Assembly: GCA_036259355.1 (NCBI GenBank) | Contig: DATABY010000126.1 | Span: 1 to 29,478 of the forward strand | Origin: JALZDI01 sp036259355 | Lineage (GTDB): Bacteria; Actinomycetota; Actinomycetes; Propionibacteriales; Nocardioidaceae | Length of the DNA: 29,478 nt | Direction of reading: 5' to 3' | Part shown: positions 8,639 through 16,239 of the stretch, piece after piece | Layout of the letters: each line of letters opens with the position of its first letter | Numbering within the stretch: position 1 is the first letter of the stretch | Notes under the pieces: generated by a model | The model's input: the letters and a program-made list of their open reading frames with translations, nothing else | Told to the model about the DNA's origin: nothing | Database searches by the model: none | Made by a program: the position numbers and the translations under genes

Positions 8639-10291
8639 TCAGTCCGACTCGCGCATCGGGATGCGGACGTCACGGGACTCGGCCACGGAGACCGCCTCCT
8701 CGTAACCCGCGTCGACGTGCCGGATCACGCCCATGCCCGGGTCGTTGGTGAGCACCCGCTGCGCCTTCTGCCCGGCCAGCTCGGTGCCGTCGACCACGCA
8801 GACCTGGCCGGCGTGCAGGGACCGGCCCATGCCGACGCCGCCGCCGTGGTGGATCGACACCCAGGAGGCGCCGGACGCGACGTTGACCATCGCGTTCAGC
8901 AGCGGCCAGTCCGCGATCGCATCGGACCCGTCGAGCATGGACTCGGTCTCCCGGTACGGCGACGCCACGGAGCCGCAGTCGAGGTGGTCGCGTCCGATCG
9001 CGAGCGGGGCCGACACCTCGCCGGAGGCCACCATCTCGTTGAACCGCACGCCCGCACGGTCGCGCTCGCCGTACCCGAGCCAGCAGATCCGCGCCGGCAG
9101 CCCTTGGAACGACACCTTCTCCCCCGCCTGCTGGATCCACCGGGCGAGCCGCTCGTTGTCGGGGAACATCTCCAGCACGGCACGGTCGGTGGCGGCGATG
9201 TCGGCGGGGTCGCCGGACAGGGCCGCCCAGCGGAACGGCCCCTTGCCCTCACAGAACAGCGGCCGGATGTACGCCGGTACGAAGCCGGGGTACTCGAAGG
9301 CGCGCGTGAAGCCGCCCAGCCTCGCCTCCGCGCGCAGCGAGTTGCCGTAGTCGAACACCTCCGCGCCCCAGTCCTGGAACCCGACCATCGCCTCGCAGTG
9401 CCGGGCCATCGACTCCTGCGCCCGCTTGGTGAACCCGGCGGCGTCCTTCTCCCGGGCACTGACCCAGTCGGCGAAGTCCACACCCGACGGCAGGTACATC
9501 AGCGGGTCGTGCGCCGAGGTCTGGTCGGTGACGATGTCGATCGGCGCCGACTTCGCGAGCAGCTCGGGCACCAGGTCGGCGGCGTTGCCGAGCACGCCGA
9601 TCGACAGCGGCCTGCGGGCGTCGCGCGCCTCGACCGCCAGCTCGAGGGCGTGGTCGACGGAGTCCGCGCGCACGTCGAGGTAGCGGTGCTCGATTCGACG
9701 CGCGATGCGTGAGTCGTCGACCTCGAGGCAGATGCAGACACCGTCGTTCATGGTGACCGCCAGCGGCTGTGCGCCGCCCATGCCGCCGAGTCCGGCGGTG
9801 AGGGTGATCGTGCCCGCCAGCGTGCCGCCGTACCGCTTCTCCGCGACCGCGGCGAACGTCTCGTAGGTGCCCTGCAGAATCCCCTGGGTGCCGATGTAGA
9901 TCCACGACCCCGCCGTCATCTGCCCGTACATCGTCAGCCCGAGCGCCTCCAGCCGGCGGAACTCCTCCCAAGTCGCCCAGTCGCCGACCAGGTTGGAGTT
10001 GGCGATCAGCACCCGCGGCGCCCACTCGTGCGTGCGCATCACGCCGACCGGCCGGCCGGACTGCACCAGCATGGTCTCGTCGTCGCGCAGCTTCTGCAGG
10101 GTGCGGACCATGGCGTCGAAGGACCGCCAGTCGCGCGCCGCCTTGCCCGTACCGCCGTAGACGACGAGCTCCTCGGGGTGCTCGGCCACCTGCGGGTCGA
10201 GGTTGTTCATCAGCATGCGCATCGGCGCCTCGGTCTGCCAGCTGCCGGCGGACAGCTCCTTGCCCCGTGGGCTGTGGATCGTGCGACTCAT
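8639..10291 (-). CDS. hutU: Urocanate hydratase (HutU)
   Basis: This encodes 550 residues, a standard length. HutU hydrates urocanate to 4-imidazolone-5-propanoate using tightly bound NAD+ in the cytoplasm, the second step of histidine degradation. Diagnostic segments are LMNNLDPQVAEHPEELVVYGG near the N-terminus, the Gly-rich LTAGLGGMGGAQPLAVTMN of the NAD region, and GRDHLDCGSVASPYRETE near the active site. The tail, ASGASWVSIHHGGGVGMG, is also characteristic. The ATG at 10291 follows GAAGGAGAG. hutH lies 66 bases upstream on the same strand, with a 12-bp inverted repeat in that gap. The converging nitroreductase separates it from the rest of the hut genes. Confidence 0.98.
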   Translation of the reverse strand: MSRTIHSPRGKELSAGSWQTEAPMRMLMNNLDPQVAEHPEELVVYGGTGKAARDWRSFDAMVRTLQKLRDDETMLVQSGRPVGVMRTHEWAPRVLIANSNLVGDWATWEEFRRLEALGLTMYGQMTAGSWIYIGTQGILQGTYETFAAVAEKRYGGTLAGTITLTAGLGGMGGAQPLAVTMNDGVCICLEVDDSRIARRIEHRYLDVRADSVDHALELAVEARDARRPLSIGVLGNAADLVPELLAKSAPIDIVTDQTSAHDPLMYLPSGVDFADWVSAREKDAAGFTKRAQESMARHCEAMVGFQDWGAEVFDYGNSLRAEARLGGFTRAFEYPGFVPAYIRPLFCEGKGPFRWAALSGDPADIAATDRAVLEMFPDNERLARWIQQAGEKVSFQGLPARICWLGYGERDRAGVRFNEMVASGEVSAPLAIGRDHLDCGSVASPYRETESMLDGSDAIADWPLLNAMVNVASGASWVSIHHGGGVGMGRSLHAGQVCVVDGTELAGQKAQRVLTNDPGMGVIRHVDAGYEEAVSVAESRDVRIPMRESD

Positions 10292-10307
10292 CTGCTCTCT
10301 CCTTCTC

Positions 10308-10359
10308 GATTCGTCTGCGCTGACTCGGGTGTTCCGCGGAGGCCAACCGCAGACGAATC
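10308..10359 (-). promoter_or_regulatory. 12-bp inverted repeat between hutH and hutU
   Basis: GATTCGTCTGCG (10308..10319) and CGCAGACGAATC (10348..10359) are perfect complements around a 28-base loop. On the hut mRNA the stem starts at the hutH stop codon and ends just before the hutU ribosome binding site. No U-tract follows, so mRNA processing, stabilisation or attenuation fits better than a simple terminator. Confidence 0.6.
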
Positions 10360-11902
10360 AGTCGAGGGGGCCGGTGACGGACTCGACGGCGGTGACGAGC
10401 GCGCCACTGCGTACCAGGTCCACGACGGCGTCGATCTCCGGTGCGAGGTGGCGGTCGGGGCCGGGGCCGTCCACGTGCGCACGCAGTACGCCGAGCGCCG
10501 CGGCCGTGGCCGGTGCCGGAGTCAGCGGCGCACGCAGGTCCAGCGCACGCGCCGCGGTGAGCACCTCGATCGCCAGCACCCGGGTCATCCCGTCCAACGC
10601 CCGGCGCAGCTTGCGAGCCGCCGACCAGCCCATCGAGACATGGTCCTCCTGCATGGCGCTCGACGGGATCGAGTCCACGCTGGCGGGCATCGCGAGCCGC
10701 TTCAGCTCCGAGACGATGGCCGCCTGGGTGTACTGCGCGATCATGTGCCCGGAGTCCACGCCCGGGTCGTGCGCCAGGAACGGCGGTAGGCCGTGGTTGC
10801 GGGTCTTGTCCAGGAACCGGTCGGTGCGCCGCTCGGACATGCTCGCCACGTCGGCCACGGGGATCGCCAGGAAGTCCAGCGCGTAACCCAGCGGTGCGCC
10901 GTGGAAGTTGCCGTTGGACTCGACCCGGCCGTCGGCCAGCACGACCGGGTTGTCCACGGCCGAGGCCAGCTCCCGCTCCGCCACCAGGCGCGTGTGGTCG
11001 AGGGTGTCACGTGCGGCACCGGCGACCTGCGGCGCGCACCGCAGCGAGTAGGCGTCCTGCACCCGGTTGCAGTCGGGCGTGCGATGGCTCTGCATGATCT
11101 CGGAGCCGTCGAGGATGCGGCGCAGGTTCGCCGCCGAGGAGGCCTGGCCGGGATGCGGCCGCAGCGCCTGCAGATCCTCGGCGAAGACCCGGTCGGTGGC
11201 CAGGATCGCCTCCACGCTCATCGCCGCGGCCACGTCGGCCAGCGTCAGCAGCGCCGCGAGATCGGCCTGCGCCAGCACGAGCATGCCGAGCATGCCGTCG
11301 GTGCCGTTGATCAGCGCCAATCCCTCCTTCGCGGCGAGCTGGATCGGGGTGACGCCGACCTCGGCCAGCACCTCCGCGGCCGGACGCAGGACGCCGTCCC
11401 GGTCGTGCACCTCGCCCTCACCCATCAACACCAGGGCGCAGTGCGCCAGCGGGGCGAGGTCACCGGAGCACCCGAGGCTGCCGTACTCGCGCACCACCGG
11501 CGTCACCCCGTGGTTGAGCAGGGCGGCCATCGCCTGCGCCGTTTCTGCGCGGATCCCGGTGCGTCCGGTGGCCAGCGTCGACAACCGCAGCAGCATCAGC
11601 GCGCGGACGACCTCGCGCTCCACCTCCGCACCCGAACCGGCCGCGTGTGAGCGGACCAGCGAACGCTGGAGATCGGCGCGCAGGTCCTCGGCGATGTGCC
11701 GCGTCGCGAGCGCGCCGAAGCCGGTGGAGACGCCGTACGTCGGCGTCGGCGCGGCCGCCAGCGCGTCCACCGCCTCACGCGACTTCTCCATCGCCGCGAC
11801 CGCCTCGGGGTCCAGCTCCACCGCGGCACCGTCGCGGGCGACCGCGACCAGGTCCGCCGGCGAGACCGGGCCGACGCCCACCACCACGCTGGAATGACTC
11901 AT
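10358..11902 (-). CDS. hutH: Histidine ammonia-lyase (HutH)
   Basis: This encodes 514 residues from the chosen ATG. HutH removes ammonia from L-histidine to give urocanate, the first step of the pathway. The self-formed MIO electrophile comes from GSLGCSGDLAPLAH: Cys145-Ser146-Gly147 in place of the more common Ala-Ser-Gly, a variant I recall from actinobacterial HutH proteins. The catalytic loop Tyr (TYGVSTGFG, Tyr56) is present, as are the NLRRILDGSE and QDAYSLRCAPQV segments and the SMEEDH-like AMQEDHVSMGW. The frame continues upstream, but homologous proteins start near here. The ribosome binding site is weak. An IclR-family gene diverges from it, separated by a palindrome. Confidence 0.97.
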   Translation of the reverse strand: MSHSSVVVGVGPVSPADLVAVARDGAAVELDPEAVAAMEKSREAVDALAAAPTPTYGVSTGFGALATRHIAEDLRADLQRSLVRSHAAGSGAEVEREVVRALMLLRLSTLATGRTGIRAETAQAMAALLNHGVTPVVREYGSLGCSGDLAPLAHCALVLMGEGEVHDRDGVLRPAAEVLAEVGVTPIQLAAKEGLALINGTDGMLGMLVLAQADLAALLTLADVAAAMSVEAILATDRVFAEDLQALRPHPGQASSAANLRRILDGSEIMQSHRTPDCNRVQDAYSLRCAPQVAGAARDTLDHTRLVAERELASAVDNPVVLADGRVESNGNFHGAPLGYALDFLAIPVADVASMSERRTDRFLDKTRNHGLPPFLAHDPGVDSGHMIAQYTQAAIVSELKRLAMPASVDSIPSSAMQEDHVSMGWSAARKLRRALDGMTRVLAIEVLTAARALDLRAPLTPAPATAAALGVLRAHVDGPGPDRHLAPEIDAVVDLVRSGALVTAVESVTGPLD

Positions 11903-11944
11903 GCCGCCATTCCACCCCGCGGGGCGTCGCGATGCCACCACGCA

Positions 11945-11988
11945 CCCAGCCATGCTGTCTCACATATGAGACCCGCTCGTATGCTGGG
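11945..11988. promoter_or_regulatory. Palindromic operator candidate between hutH and the IclR-type gene
   Basis: GTCTCA (11957..11962) and TGAGAC (11967..11972) form a perfect dyad with a 4-base spacer, CATA. An outer pair, CCCAGC (11945..11950) and GCTGGG (11983..11988), flanks it slightly off-centre. It lies 55 bases upstream of hutH. The size and position suit an IclR-type dimer site, but the assignment is inferred from position alone. Confidence 0.55.
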
Positions 11989-12003
11989 CCCATGCCGGGA
12001 GCC

Positions 12004-12085
12004 CACTTCTGCGATCTCGGCGCGAGCGAGAGGGTCAGTTCTGTGATCTCGGCGCGAGCGGGAGGGTTCTCGGCGCGAGGAGGGT
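12004..12085. repeat. 32-bp tandem repeat, two and a half units, upstream of the IclR-type gene
   Basis: CACTTCTGCGATCTCGGCG begins at 12004, and a slightly diverged copy, CAGTTCTGTGATCTCGGCG, begins at 12036. A shortened third copy (TCTCGGCGCGAGG) starts near 12068. The core is the same as in the 33-bp repeat at 7757..7850, read here on the plus strand. The block again ends about 26 bases before a start codon (ATG 12111). Confidence 0.88.
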
Positions 12086-12110
12086 CTCCCGGCTCGCAGC
12101 GGAGTAGCCG

Positions 12111-12929
12111 ATGAGTAGCGCGCCGGCCTCGACGCGGACCCTGCGCATCCTGCGGTTCCTCGCCGCCCAGCCACAGCCGGTGGCCGCCGAGCACATCGCG
12201 TCGGCCGTCGGCCTGCCCCGCGCGTCGACGTACCGGCTGCTCACGGCGATGGCCGACGAGGGGTTCGTGGTGCACCTCGCCGACGAGCAGACCTTCGGGC
12301 TGGGACCGGCGGCGTTCGAGGTCGGCGCGGGCTACGTTCGGCAGGCGCCGCTGGAGCGGCTCTCACGGTTGCCGCTGGCACGGCTGGTCGACCGGGTCGG
12401 CGAGTCCGCGCACCTGGCGGTCCTCCACGGGCGTGACGTGCTGTACGTGATCGAGGAGCGCGCGCCGGGAAGGCCGCCGCTGGTCACCGACGTCGGCGTG
12501 CGGCTACCGTCGCAGCTCACCGCCAGCGGGCGCGCGATCCTGGCAGCCCTGCCCGCTGCGCAGGTGCGCGCCCTGTTCCCCGGCCGCGCGGCGTTCGGCG
12601 ACCACGCCGGACCGGCCACCGCGGCCGGCCGGGCATCGGTGCGCCCCACGACTCCGGCCGCGTTGCGGGTGCTGCTCAGCGAGACCCGCCAGCGGGGCTA
12701 CGCCGTCGAGGACGGCGAGGTGACGCCTGGGTTCGCGTCGGTGGCATCAGCCGTGCTCGACCACAACGGCTACCCCACCGCGGCGGTCGCGGTGACGTTC
12801 GACAGCCGGACCGCACCGGGTCCGGGGCGGCGGTCGGGGCCCTCGGCGTACGAGCGGCTGGCGCCCGCGGTCGGCGCGGTGGCCGCCGAGCTGAGCCGTC
12901 GGCTCCGCGGTCGCGGCACGCACGTCTGA
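12111..12929 (+). CDS. IclR-family transcriptional regulator, probable regulator of the hut genes
   Basis: This encodes 272 residues. The N-terminus holds a winged helix-turn-helix: TLRILRFLAAQPQPVAAEHIASAVGLPRASTYRLLTAM, roughly residues 8-46, followed by the wing. The rest is an IclR ligand-binding domain with LTASGRAILAALP and RQRGYAVEDGEVTPGFASVASAVLDHNG, both family signatures. The ATG at 12111 follows GCGGAG. It diverges from hutH with a 208-base region containing a palindrome and tandem repeats, an arrangement typical of a local regulator that also controls itself. I infer control of histidine use, perhaps with urocanate or histidine as effector. Neither activation nor repression can be read from sequence. 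Confidence 0.9.
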   Translation: MSSAPASTRTLRILRFLAAQPQPVAAEHIASAVGLPRASTYRLLTAMADEGFVVHLADEQTFGLGPAAFEVGAGYVRQAPLERLSRLPLARLVDRVGESAHLAVLHGRDVLYVIEERAPGRPPLVTDVGVRLPSQLTASGRAILAALPAAQVRALFPGRAAFGDHAGPATAAGRASVRPTTPAALRVLLSETRQRGYAVEDGEVTPGFASVASAVLDHNGYPTAAVAVTFDSRTAPGPGRRSGPSAYERLAPAVGAVAAELSRRLRGRGTHV

Positions 12930-12994
12930 ACCCCGGCCGAGCACAGCCGGCGTCATCCACGGACCGACGTTGGCCACGTCACGCCCACCTGCGA

Positions 12995-13024
12995 GTGACT
13001 GAGCAGTTGCTTAGTCATTACGAT
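12995..13024 (+). promoter_or_regulatory. Promoter and 22-bp palindromic operator upstream of the etfD-like gene
   Basis: TGACTGAGCA (12996..13005) and TGCTTAGTCA (13008..13017) are complementary at 9 of 10 positions around a 2-base centre. A possible sigma-70-type promoter overlaps it: GTGACT (12995..13000), 18 bases, TACGAT (13019..13024). The dyad would cover the -35 box and spacer, as expected for a repressor site. Its length and symmetry suit a TetR-family regulator (inference). Confidence 0.65.
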
Positions 13025-13062
13025 CAGCAGACCACCAAGCCCACGAATCGAAAGAAGCCGAC

Positions 13063-15300
13063 ATGCAGATCTTCGCCATCGTGGTGTCGCTGGCGATCAC
13101 GTTGGTCGCGGTCGCGCTGTTCGCCAAGGCGGCCGGTGAGATCGTCCGCGTGGTCAAGCTCGGTCAGCCCATCCTGGGCCGTACCGACGGCCGGGGGTCC
13201 CGCTGGGCCAACGTGTTCAAGGAGACGTTCGGGCACACCCGGATGCTGCAGTGGACCTGGGTCGGCATCGCGCACTGGGTGGTCTTCATCGGCTTCGGCT
13301 TCCTGTTCTTCACGCTGGTCACGGCGTACGGCCAGCTCTTCGACGCCGACTTCGCGATCCCCCTGATCGGCCACTGGTACCCCTTCGAGTGGGTGACCGA
13401 GCTGATCGCCTGGACGATGCTGGTTGCGATCGCGGCGCTCACGCTCTACCGCGTCGCGCGCCGACCCTCCGCCAAGGGGCGTGGCAGCCGCTTCTGGGGC
13501 TCGACGATGTGGCAGGGCTACTTCGTCGAGTTCGTGGTGGCCGCGGTCGGCACCTGCATCGTCACGCTGCGCGGCCTGGAGTACGCCCTCGGCCAGATGC
13601 ACGGCGAGGACTGGGCGACGGTCGCGCACTTCCCCCTCACCTTCTGGATCGGTGAGTCGTACGCCAGCGCGACCGAGTCCGAGGTCGTCAACCTGATCTG
13701 GCTGGTCGCGTTGCTCAAGATCGTGGTCTCCATGGTCTGGGCGATCGTGCTGGGGCTGAACGCGACGATGGGTGTGGCCTGGCACCGGTTCACCGTCTGG
13801 CCCAACATCTGGTTCAAGCGCAAGGCCGACGGCCGTCCGTCCCTCGGGGGCCTGCAGCCGATCACCGTCGACGGCAAGCCGGTCGACTTCGAGAACATCG
13901 AGGACCTCGACGAGGACGCCGCGCTGGGCGTGGGCAAGGTCGAGGACTTCTCCTGGAAGGGCATGCTCGACTTCAGCACCTGCACCGAGTGCGGGCGGTG
14001 CCAGGACCAGTGTCCGGCCTGGCACACCGACAAGCCGCTCTCCCCCAAGCACGTCATCCTCAACCTGCGCGACCACGCCTACGCCAAGGCGCCGTACCTG
14101 CAGGCCGCCCACGACGCAGCTGCCCAGCAGTCCCTTCCCGACGCGGCCCGGGCCGAGGCCGAGCGCGAGCTGGTCGGGGCCACCGAGGGCGACCCGACGG
14201 TCCCCAGCGGCGGCGCGGTCATCGACCCCGACGTGCTGTGGTCGTGCGTCTCCTGCGGCGCCTGCGTGCAGCAGTGCCCGGTCGACATCGAGCACGTCGA
14301 CCACATCATGGACATGCGCCGCTACCAGGTGCTGGTCGAGGCCAACTTCCCCACCGAGCTCAACCAGCTGTTCAAGGGCCTGGAGAACAAGGGGAACCCG
14401 TGGAACCAGTCGCCCACCGCGCGGATGGACTGGGCCCAGGGCCTGCCGTTCGAGGTCAAGCAGGTGGGCACCGAGGTGGAGTCGCTGGACGAGGTCGAGT
14501 GGTTGTTCTGGGTCGGGTGCGCCGGTGCCTACGAGGACCGGGCCAAGAAGACCACGCGCGCGGTGGCCGAGCTGCTGCACATGGCCGGCGTCGACTACGC
14601 CGTACTCGGCAACGGCGAGACCTGCAGCGGTGACCCGGCTCGCCGGTCCGGCAACGAGTTCGTGTTCCAGCAGCTGGCGATGCAGAACGCCGAAACGCTC
14701 ACCGAGGCCAAGGCCAAGAAGGTCGTCGCCACCTGCGCGCACTGCTTCAACACGCTCAAGAACGAGTACGGCCAGCTGGGCGTCGAGCTCGAGGTCGTGC
14801 ACCACACCCAGCTGCTGAACAGGCTGGTACGCGAGGGCAGGCTCACGCCGGTCGCCCCCAGCGGCAACGGCACCGCCGCCGGGAAGAAGATCACCTACCA
14901 CGACCCCTGCTTCATCGGCCGGCACAACCAGGTCTACACACCGCCGCGTGACCTGCTCAACGTCATCCCCGACACCGAGTTCGCCGAGATGCCGCGCAAC
15001 TCGCAGCGCTCCTTCTGCTGCGGTGCCGGCGGTGCGCGGATGTGGATGGAGGAGAAGATCGGCGAGCGCATCAACAACAACCGGATCACCGAGGCCGTGG
15101 CCACCGGGGCCGACCAGATCGCCACCGGCTGCCCGTTCTGCAAGGTGATGCTCACCGACGGTCTCACCGCGCAGCAGTCCAGCGGCGAGGCCCGCGAGGA
15201 GGTCGAGATCCTCGACGTGGCGCAGATGCTGCTGGCGTCGGTCAAGCGCGACGAGGGCGGCAGCCCGGCCACGGAGGAGACGACCGAGCCGGTCCGCTGA
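13063..15300 (+). CDS. etfD: EtfD-like membrane Fe-S oxidoreductase linking ETF to the quinone pool
   Basis: This encodes 745 residues. About five to six hydrophobic segments lie in residues 1-240, a NarI/HdrE-like haem-b type membrane domain with several His. Two [4Fe-4S] motifs follow: CTECGRCQDQCP (Cys307, 310, 313, 317) and CVSCGACVQQCP (Cys395, 398, 401, 405). Two cysteine-rich CCG-type domains end the protein, the second with HDPCFIGRHN and RSFCCGAGGARMW. This architecture matches the Mycobacterium tuberculosis Rv0338c (EtfD) family. That family is proposed to re-oxidise electron-transfer flavoprotein from acyl-CoA dehydrogenases and reduce menaquinone. The etfBA genes are not in the window. 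The ribosome binding site is a weak AAAGAAG. Automatic annotation would call it a (Fe-S)-binding or heterodisulfide-reductase-related protein. Confidence 0.88.
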   Translation: MQIFAIVVSLAITLVAVALFAKAAGEIVRVVKLGQPILGRTDGRGSRWANVFKETFGHTRMLQWTWVGIAHWVVFIGFGFLFFTLVTAYGQLFDADFAIPLIGHWYPFEWVTELIAWTMLVAIAALTLYRVARRPSAKGRGSRFWGSTMWQGYFVEFVVAAVGTCIVTLRGLEYALGQMHGEDWATVAHFPLTFWIGESYASATESEVVNLIWLVALLKIVVSMVWAIVLGLNATMGVAWHRFTVWPNIWFKRKADGRPSLGGLQPITVDGKPVDFENIEDLDEDAALGVGKVEDFSWKGMLDFSTCTECGRCQDQCPAWHTDKPLSPKHVILNLRDHAYAKAPYLQAAHDAAAQQSLPDAARAEAERELVGATEGDPTVPSGGAVIDPDVLWSCVSCGACVQQCPVDIEHVDHIMDMRRYQVLVEANFPTELNQLFKGLENKGNPWNQSPTARMDWAQGLPFEVKQVGTEVESLDEVEWLFWVGCAGAYEDRAKKTTRAVAELLHMAGVDYAVLGNGETCSGDPARRSGNEFVFQQLAMQNAETLTEAKAKKVVATCAHCFNTLKNEYGQLGVELEVVHHTQLLNRLVREGRLTPVAPSGNGTAAGKKITYHDPCFIGRHNQVYTPPRDLLNVIPDTEFAEMPRNSQRSFCCGAGGARMWMEEKIGERINNNRITEAVATGADQIATGCPFCKVMLTDGLTAQQSSGEAREEVEILDVAQMLLASVKRDEGGSPATEETTEPVR

Positions 15301-15325
15301 CCGGCGAGGGGCGCGGGGGAACCGT

Positions 15326-16156
15326 ATGCGGCTGGCGACCTGGAACGTCAACTCCGTCGGCGCCCGGCTGCCGCGGCTCCTCGAGTGGCTCGACGAGACC
15401 GGCGCCGACGTGGTGTGCCTGCAGGAGACCAAGTGCGCCGACGCGGCGTTCCCGGTCGCGCCGGTCGAGGAGCGCGGGTACGCCGTCGCGGCGCACGGCG
15501 ACGGCAGGTGGAACGGCGTGGCGATCCTGTCGCGGGTCGGTCTCTCCGCGGTGGCGCGCGGGTTCGAGGGCCAGCCCGGCTTCGTGGCCGCGGCGGGCAC
15601 GACGGACGACCTCGCGCTGGTCGACGTGGCTCCGGTGCCCGTGGTGGAGGCCCGCGCGGTCGGTGCGACCTGCGGACCGGTGCGCGTGTGGTCGGTCTAC
15701 GTTCCCAACGGGCGCGCCCCGGACAGCCCGCACTACGCCTACAAGCTCGAGTGGCTCGCCGCCCTGCGCGACGCGCTGGCCGCCGAGGTGGCCTCCGACG
15801 TGCCGTTCCTGGTCACCGGCGACTTCAACATCGCACCCGCCGACACCGACGTGTGGGACCCGTCGGTGTTCGTACACTCGACGCACGTCACCGGCCCCGA
15901 GCGGAAGGCGCTCGCGGAGCTACGCGGGCTCGGGCTGGAGGACGTGGTTCCGCGCGCGCTGAAGTACGACACGCCGTACACCTACTGGGACTACCGGGCA
16001 GGCATGTTCCACCAGAACCTCGGCATGCGGATCGACCTCGCCTACGCCAACGCCGCCGCGGCGGCGCGGGTGCGTGATGCGTTCGTGGATCGCAACGCAC
16101 GCAAGGGGAAGGGCCCGTCCGACCACGCGCCGGTGGTCGTCGACCTCGACCTGTGA
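15326..16156 (+). CDS. xth: Exodeoxyribonuclease III / AP endonuclease
   Basis: This encodes 276 residues, a normal length for the ExoIII family. The enzyme cuts the DNA backbone 5' of abasic sites and degrades 3' ends in base-excision repair. Family motifs run in order: MRLATWNVNSVGARL (metal and DNA binding, Asn7), CLQETKC (metal ligand Glu34), VYVPNGRAPDSPHYAYKLEW, VTGDFNIAPADTDVWD (catalytic Asp and Asn), NLGMRIDLAYAN and the closing GPSDHAPVVVDL (catalytic Asp-His). The start is 25 bases after etfD and the two may be cotranscribed, although the functions are unrelated. A strong hairpin follows the stop. Confidence 0.95.
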   Translation: MRLATWNVNSVGARLPRLLEWLDETGADVVCLQETKCADAAFPVAPVEERGYAVAAHGDGRWNGVAILSRVGLSAVARGFEGQPGFVAAAGTTDDLALVDVAPVPVVEARAVGATCGPVRVWSVYVPNGRAPDSPHYAYKLEWLAALRDALAAEVASDVPFLVTGDFNIAPADTDVWDPSVFVHSTHVTGPERKALAELRGLGLEDVVPRALKYDTPYTYWDYRAGMFHQNLGMRIDLAYANAAAAARVRDAFVDRNARKGKGPSDHAPVVVDLDL

Positions 16157-16173
16157 GGGAAGGCGCCCAGACG

Positions 16174-16216
16174 CGCGTGAGGCGCCGACCCACAGGGGGG
16201 ATCGGCGCCTCGCGCG
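16174..16216. terminator. Terminator hairpin between convergent xth and proX
   Basis: GAGGCGCCGA (16179..16188) and TCGGCGCCTC (16202..16211) are perfect complements around 13 bases. The stem can extend outwards by further GC pairs with a G-T mismatch. The hairpin lies just after the xth stop and 24 bases beyond the proX stop, so it can serve both strands. Confidence 0.75.
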
Positions 16217-16239
16217 ACCGGTTCAGGCTCCGTGCCGGG

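Noticed and set aside
11462..11476. HutH active site Cys-Ser-Gly in place of Ala-Ser-Gly as a novel MIO precursor
   Set aside because: I recall the Cys-Ser-Gly form from actinobacterial histidine ammonia-lyases, so it is a known lineage variant.
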